28,005 nt of DNA from DALYDP01 sp964541635 (GTDB lineage Bacteria; Patescibacteriota; Gracilibacteria; Peribacterales; Peribacteraceae): NCBI GenBank assembly GCA_964541635.1, contig CAZIQM010000009.1, forward strand, positions 1-28,005, written 5' to 3'. The number at the start of each line of letters is the position of its first letter. The first letter of the stretch is position 1. A program made the position numbers and the translations under genes. Below the pieces are notes generated by a model. The model did not search any database. It saw only the letters and a list, made by a program, of their open reading frames with translations, and had not been told where the DNA came from. Positions 23,820-28,005 of this stretch are shown here, piece by piece.

Positions 23820-26800
23820 ATGGTTGCCCGAGCGTCCATCGGCCGCGTTGTCCTGACGCTGTTCGTGCTCGGCTGCATCGCGCTCGTCGCGGTCGTGTTC
23901 GTGCGGTCCACGCGCGGCCAGTTGCGCGGCCAAGCGAGCAGCCCGTTCGAGAACGCGGCGTGCACCACGATCGGCAACGTTACCGCGTGCAAATGCACGT
24001 ACAGCAGCGCCGGCGGCGAAGATCTTCCGACGGACGACATTTGGTGCTGCATCGCCAAGCAGAAGGGTCTTCTTGATGCCTACAAGACCGCGACGGAATG
24101 CACGGGCGACGGCTGTCCGAACGCTTCCGACGCGCTGGCGGCCTACGAGGGTTTCAACAACGACTACCTCACAAACTGCGGCGGGAAGGATCCGAACGTC
24201 GATGAGGCGTGCAAGGCTTGGCTCGACGGGCCCAACGGTTGTCCCACGATGACTTGCCAATCGTGCGACTACCAGATCGAGATCGCGGTTCGCGGCAATT
24301 CGTCGTCTTCACAAAGCAACAGCTCGTCCTCGGACTCTTCGTCCTCCTCTTCATCGTCGTACGTGCCCGATCCCACGGGTTGTTACGTGTGTAACAAGGA
24401 ATCGCACCAGTGCGGTATCGTGCCCCGCCCGTACGGATACCAGTGTTCCCAGGGCAACGGCGAATTCTCGCTTGGCGAAGGTTTCGAATGCTCCGAGTAC
24501 TGCGCCGCCTCCAGCTCGTCGTCCAGCTCGAGTTCCAGTTCAAGCTCAAGCTCAAGCAAGAAGAAGAAGGTGTCGATCGGTTTCACGGCCGAGGCCCAGT
24601 ATTGCTGTCTCTTCGGCGGTAGCGTCGAAGGACGCGCCATCGCGTGCACCGACGCGGCCGGGAACGGGGCGAAGATCATGCCCCACCTGTGCGTGAACGC
24701 GAAGGACGGAACGAAGGGTTCCACGTACGGCGACGAAGCGACGTGCCGGAACTCCTGCCAATGGTGCGGCGATGCCATCCAACAGGCCGGAGAGATGTGC
24801 GACGACGGCCAAGCGAACACGGACGATCCGTATGCCAAGGCGATTGCCCGTCGGGAAGGCATCGCCGCGGGAAACGCGGTGAACATTCCCTCGAATGTCG
24901 GCGACGCGAAGGAAGAGTTGCCCGGCGGCTGGAAGGTGGTCGATCCGAAAAATATTCCGGCGGGCGCCCAGACGCTGGTAAAAGACGGCGTCACGTACGT
25001 CTTGGAGGAGGGGGAGATGAAGTTCAGTACCGCCTGGCTGACGAAAATGGAAGCCGGCAGCTGCACGTCGTCGTGCAATCTCGCGAAGTGCGCCGAGCTG
25101 AAGAAGACCGTCAACGGCGACGCGTCGAAGGATCCCAACTCCTGGATGTGTTTGCGCATGGATAACTGCAAGGGATGGCTCCCCGCCGACCAGAATGGCA
25201 ACGTAAAGCCGAAGTACGACTGTCCGTGGATGCCCGGTCGCAACGTGACGGGTCCGGCCACCGGCCGCACCGACAACGCCGACCCCGCGGCGCAGGCGGC
25301 TCCGCCCGCGAACGGCGGCCCGCAGGCCGCGTTGCCCGGGGAGGAATTTTTTTTTGATGCAGCAAACGAAGGCGATCCCTTGGCCGCGAGCGTGCTGACG
25401 GCGGTCGTCGACGATCTCCCCAAAGCGCCGCCGGCCCCCAAAGCGTGTTATGACTTCGCGGATGACGAGTATCTCGAGACGCAGCCCCGCGCGAAGTGCA
25501 GCGGGTACTACGTCCCGATGTGCGCCGCCCTCGAGGGCGTATCGGGCAAATACTGCTACTACACCACGCGCATGCTCAGGCCCGATGAATTTCCTGATGC
25601 AGCCGCATTCCCGGGCGGGGATATCATCGATTGTCCGGGGGCGATCAAAGATAAAACAAAATGCCTCCTTTTTTGGCGATGCACGTTCCCGCGTTGCGGC
25701 AAGGACGTCACGACCGGCATCCAAATGAACTGCGTCGGTGCGTGTTGGATGGCCAACGGTTCCACGAACTGCAGCGATAAGACCTGCTCCGTTCCCCGCC
25801 CGTCGAATCGAGCGAACAGGCAAGGCGTCGGGAACCAGGGTCGCGCGCCGGATCCCCCGGGTGGCGGCGGGGGTGGTGGCCTGCCCGGCGGCAACGGCGG
25901 CGGAAACGCGAACGGTCCCAGTCCCGCGCCTTCGCCGAGCCCTTCGCCGTCCCCGAGCCCTTCGCCTTCGCCCTCTCCCTCTCCTTCCCCGAGCCCCTCG
26001 CCCTCTCCGTCGCCGCGTCCGTCGTCGAGCTCCAGTCGCAGTAGCTCCAGCAGCTCGTCGAGCAAGACGTACCTCTGCCCCGTCGACGCTGACGGCAACC
26101 CGAACGCGTGCATCGTCGATCAGGACAGCCGTCCCGGTCCCGACGGCGTGTACTTCTGTCTGACCGATCCGGATGGCCCCAAGGACTGCGTGAGCCTCCC
26201 GGGCGATCCTTCGCTCATCGGCCCCCAGGTATGCCGCAAATGCGTGCCGTTCGGCAGTTCTTCGAGCAGCAGCTCGTCGTCCGCGAACCTGTGCGGCAAC
26301 AAAATCTTCGACGAAGGCGAAGAATGCGGCGAGCCGGGTCTCAGCTGCACGGGCGGCGCGACCTGCAAGAGCTGCATCTGCGCGCTCTGCGGCGACAACA
26401 GCGTGGATCCCGGAGAGCAGTGCGACGACGGCAACAACGCCGACAACGACGGCTGCACCAAGGCGTGCAAGATCGAGAAGTGCGGCGACAAGATTGTCCA
26501 GAAGCCCGGCGAACAGTGCGACAACGGTTCCAAGTGCAACGTGAACGCGGCCATCTCCTGCACGCAGGATACCGATTGCCGCGTGTGCAAAACGGTCTCG
26601 GGCGCCACGGCCAAGCGTTGCGGCGGGGGAGCCTTCGGCAAACTCTGCAACGTCGACAGCGATTGCGAGAGCGAAACGCAGATCCTGTGTGAATACGACG
26701 ATGCCAACGAGGCGTGCACCGACCAGTGCCAGCTGTCATCCGGAGGCTCGTCTTCGAGCATGAGCGCCTCTTCTCGCAGCAGCTCGAGCTCGTCCGCGAA

Positions 26801-28005
26801 TCTTTGCGGCAACAAACTCGTCGACGACGGCGAGGAATGCGGCGAGCCGGGACTGACCTGCGACTTCGGCGCCATTTGCAACACGAAGGATTGCACCTGC
26901 GCCATCTGCGGCGACGGCGTCCAACAGTCCGGCGAACAGTGCGAGGACGGCAACAACGCCGACAACGACGGTTGCAGCAAAGCCTGCAAGATCGAAAAAT
27001 GCGGCGACGGCATCAAGCAAACGGGCGAAACCTGCGATCCCGGTTCGACCTGCAGCACGAACGGCTCCTTGAAGTGCGTCTTCGACGCCGATTGCCGCAT
27101 ATGCAAGGTCGGCCCCGGCGGCGGCCCCAAGCGCTGCGGTGCGGGAACGTCGGGCAAACTCTGCAACACGGACGCCGATTGCACGAACGAAGCTTCCATC
27201 ACCTGCAATTTCACCAACGACAACAAGTGTTCCACCAGCTGCCAGACCACCTCCGCCGCCAGCAGCTCCAGCACGAGCTCCGCCGGCAGCAACTCGTCGG
27301 GTAGCAACGCCTGCGGGAACGGCCGCCTGGACGAAGGGGAGACGTGCGACGGCACCGCCTTCAAGTGCGAATTCGGGGGCACCTGCGGCACGCGCACCTG
27401 CCAGTGCAACCTGTGCGGCAACGGCGTCGTGGAAGGCGACGAAACGTGCGAGGACACGCCGCCGAACAACCTGAGCGGCGATGGATGCAGTGCGACGTGC
27501 AAAGTCGAGAAGTGCGGCGACGGCACGGTCCAATCCACGCTGAACGAGCAATGCGACAACGGTTCCGTGTGCGCCCTCGCCGGCCAGAAAGGCAGCGAGA
27601 AGTGCACGACGGTCTCCGATTGTTACGTCTGCAAAGCGGTCTCCGGCGCGGGAGGTGCGAAGCGCTGCGGAGGCTTTGGCAGCGGCTTGCTTTGCAACAC
27701 GAACGCCGATTGCGCCGCCGAAACGCGCCTTTCCTGCGACTACAACGCCGCGGCCAACCCGAAGTGCAGCGGCACGTGCCAGAACCAGAGCGCCAGTTCG
27801 GTCGGTAGCAACGGATCAAACAGCTCGTCGTCCGTTCCGCTTCTGTGCGGCAATGGCAACCTTGACGCCGGCGAAACGTGCGACGGCCCGAACCACAAGT
27901 GCGACTTCGGCGGCCAGTGCGGCACGACCTGCGTCTGCCAATTGTGCGGCAACGGCATCCTCGAAGGCGACGAAACCTGCGAAGAGCCGAACAACAACAG
28001 TAACG
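23820..28005 (+). CDS. Giant exported Cys-rich protein 5 (3' end beyond window)
   Basis: One uninterrupted frame from the ATG at 23820 to the window edge: at least 1395 residues, with no stop. It opens with a basic start and a hydrophobic segment (about residues 9-27, VVLTLFVLGCIALVAVVFV). A small Cys-containing domain follows, with two Ser-rich linkers (near 24300-24360 and 24508-24557). Next comes the basic motif KKKKVSIGF (residues 247-255), also found in protein 4. A long, less Cys-dense middle region ends in Gly-rich and Ser-Pro-repeat linkers (25860-26064). From 26289 onward there are four tandem modules of about 170 residues, each with three DUF4215-like units (for example GEQCDDGNNADNDGC), separated by Ser-rich linkers; the fourth is cut by the edge. 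A repetitive surface stalk is likely. A sorting signal, if any, lies beyond the window. Confidence 0.9.
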   Translation, partial: MVARASIGRVVLTLFVLGCIALVAVVFVRSTRGQLRGQASSPFENAACTTIGNVTACKCTYSSAGGEDLPTDDIWCCIAKQKGLLDAYKTATECTGDGCPNASDALAAYEGFNNDYLTNCGGKDPNVDEACKAWLDGPNGCPTMTCQSCDYQIEIAVRGNSSSSQSNSSSSDSSSSSSSSYVPDPTGCYVCNKESHQCGIVPRPYGYQCSQGNGEFSLGEGFECSEYCAASSSSSSSSSSSSSSSSKKKKVSIGFTAEAQYCCLFGGSVEGRAIACTDAAGNGAKIMPHLCVNAKDGTKGSTYGDEATCRNSCQWCGDAIQQAGEMCDDGQANTDDPYAKAIARREGIAAGNAVNIPSNVGDAKEELPGGWKVVDPKNIPAGAQTLVKDGVTYVLEEGEMKFSTAWLTKMEAGSCTSSCNLAKCAELKKTVNGDASKDPNSWMCLRMDNCKGWLPADQNGNVKPKYDCPWMPGRNVTGPATGRTDNADPAAQAAPPANGGPQAALPGEEFFFDAANEGDPLAASVLTAVVDDLPKAPPAPKACYDFADDEYLETQPRAKCSGYYVPMCAALEGVSGKYCYYTTRMLRPDEFPDAAAFPGGDIIDCPGAIKDKTKCLLFWRCTFPRCGKDVTTGIQMNCVGACWMANGSTNCSDKTCSVPRPSNRANRQGVGNQGRAPDPPGGGGGGGLPGGNGGGNANGPSPAPSPSPSPSPSPSPSPSPSPSPSPSPSPSPRPSSSSSRSSSSSSSSKTYLCPVDADGNPNACIVDQDSRPGPDGVYFCLTDPDGPKDCVSLPGDPSLIGPQVCRKCVPFGSSSSSSSSSANLCGNKIFDEGEECGEPGLSCTGGATCKSCICALCGDNSVDPGEQCDDGNNADNDGCTKACKIEKCGDKIVQKPGEQCDNGSKCNVNAAISCTQDTDCRVCKTVSGATAKRCGGGAFGKLCNVDSDCESETQILCEYDDANEACTDQCQLSSGGSSSSMSASSRSSSSSSANLCGNKLVDDGEECGEPGLTCDFGAICNTKDCTCAICGDGVQQSGEQCEDGNNADNDGCSKACKIEKCGDGIKQTGETCDPGSTCSTNGSLKCVFDADCRICKVGPGGGPKRCGAGTSGKLCNTDADCTNEASITCNFTNDNKCSTSCQTTSAASSSSTSSAGSNSSGSNACGNGRLDEGETCDGTAFKCEFGGTCGTRTCQCNLCGNGVVEGDETCEDTPPNNLSGDGCSATCKVEKCGDGTVQSTLNEQCDNGSVCALAGQKGSEKCTTVSDCYVCKAVSGAGGAKRCGGFGSGLLCNTNADCAAETRLSCDYNAAANPKCSGTCQNQSASSVGSNGSNSSSSVPLLCGNGNLDAGETCDGPNHKCDFGGQCGTTCVCQLCGNGILEGDETCEEPNNNSN
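25917..26064 (+). repeat. Ser-Pro dipeptide and Ser-rich linker in protein 5
   Basis: About 16 nearly perfect Ser-Pro dipeptides are followed by a run of Ser with two Arg. The codons vary (tcg, agc, tct, tcc; ccg, ccc, cct), so the repeat is maintained at protein level. Such linkers are usually extended and flexible, or glycosylated, outside the cell. Confidence 0.85.
26289..28005 (+). repeat. Tandem modules of about 170 residues in protein 5
   Basis: Four copies begin with a Cys-Gly-Asn motif whose Cys codons start at 26292, 26805, 27312 and 27846 (periods 513, 507 and 534 nt, all in frame). Each copy contains GEECG or GETCDG, then a CGD/CGNG unit, then an EKCGD unit, then a KRCGxG segment and a Ser-rich linker. 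The copies differ at many bases, so the duplications are not recent. Confidence 0.85.

Noticed and set aside
23660..24058. Extension of the DsbA-like frame upstream to 24058
   Set aside because: The extension would be antisense to the start of protein 5 and passes the promoter box at 23667-23672; the membrane-anchor protein starts naturally at 23659.

Overview
The window looks like a bacterial chromosome segment of high GC content, taken from a scaffold with two 100-N gaps. It opens with the 3' end of a 23S rRNA gene and a complete 5S rRNA gene. A short housekeeping block follows: an 80-aa unknown, an RsuA/RluB/E/F-type pseudouridine synthase, a 124-aa unknown and a beta-CASP metallo-beta-lactamase RNase. 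TGA is used as a stop. A Patescibacteria/CPR-like or similar small-genome lineage is my best guess from gene style: leaderless-looking starts, enormous secreted cysteine-rich proteins with Ser linkers, and a membrane-anchored DsbA-like protein. No 16S gene is present, so the lineage remains an inference.

From 3784 to the right edge (about 24 kb) the plus strand is almost entirely five giant predicted exported cysteine-rich proteins. They have 1159, 1056, 2057, 1971 and at least 1395 residues (the first and third after gap correction). Each starts with a short basic N-terminus and one hydrophobic segment. All carry repeats of the 'CGDGxxxxGExCDDGN' type (DUF4215 / Myxococcus cysteine-rich repeat family). 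They differ in the added parts: a seven-repeat FG-GAP-like Ca-binding propeller plus a C-terminal sorting-like tail (protein 3), a DUF11-like domain and about 24 'xCC' modules (protein 4), an inserted Cys-poor domain (protein 2), and 170-residue tandem modules separated by Ser-rich or Ser-Pro linkers (protein 5).

The only interruption is a minus-strand, membrane-anchored DsbA-like protein (22880-23659). Its thioredoxin fold signature is clear, but the CxxC active site reads N-K-Y-A. It shares a divergent promoter region with protein 5. A redox-dead Dsb homologue inside a locus of disulfide-rich surface proteins is the most unusual association here.

Both assembly gaps can be resolved by arithmetic. 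At the first, an identical 54-bp sequence stands on both sides of the Ns, and collapsing it restores one open frame. At the second, the flanks are the first and last 54 bp of a 378-bp repeat already present just upstream, so a 270-bp fill restores one open frame. At several genes a TAnnnT -10 box lies 6-8 nt before the start codon with no Shine-Dalgarno sequence, which suggests leaderless transcription is common in this organism.
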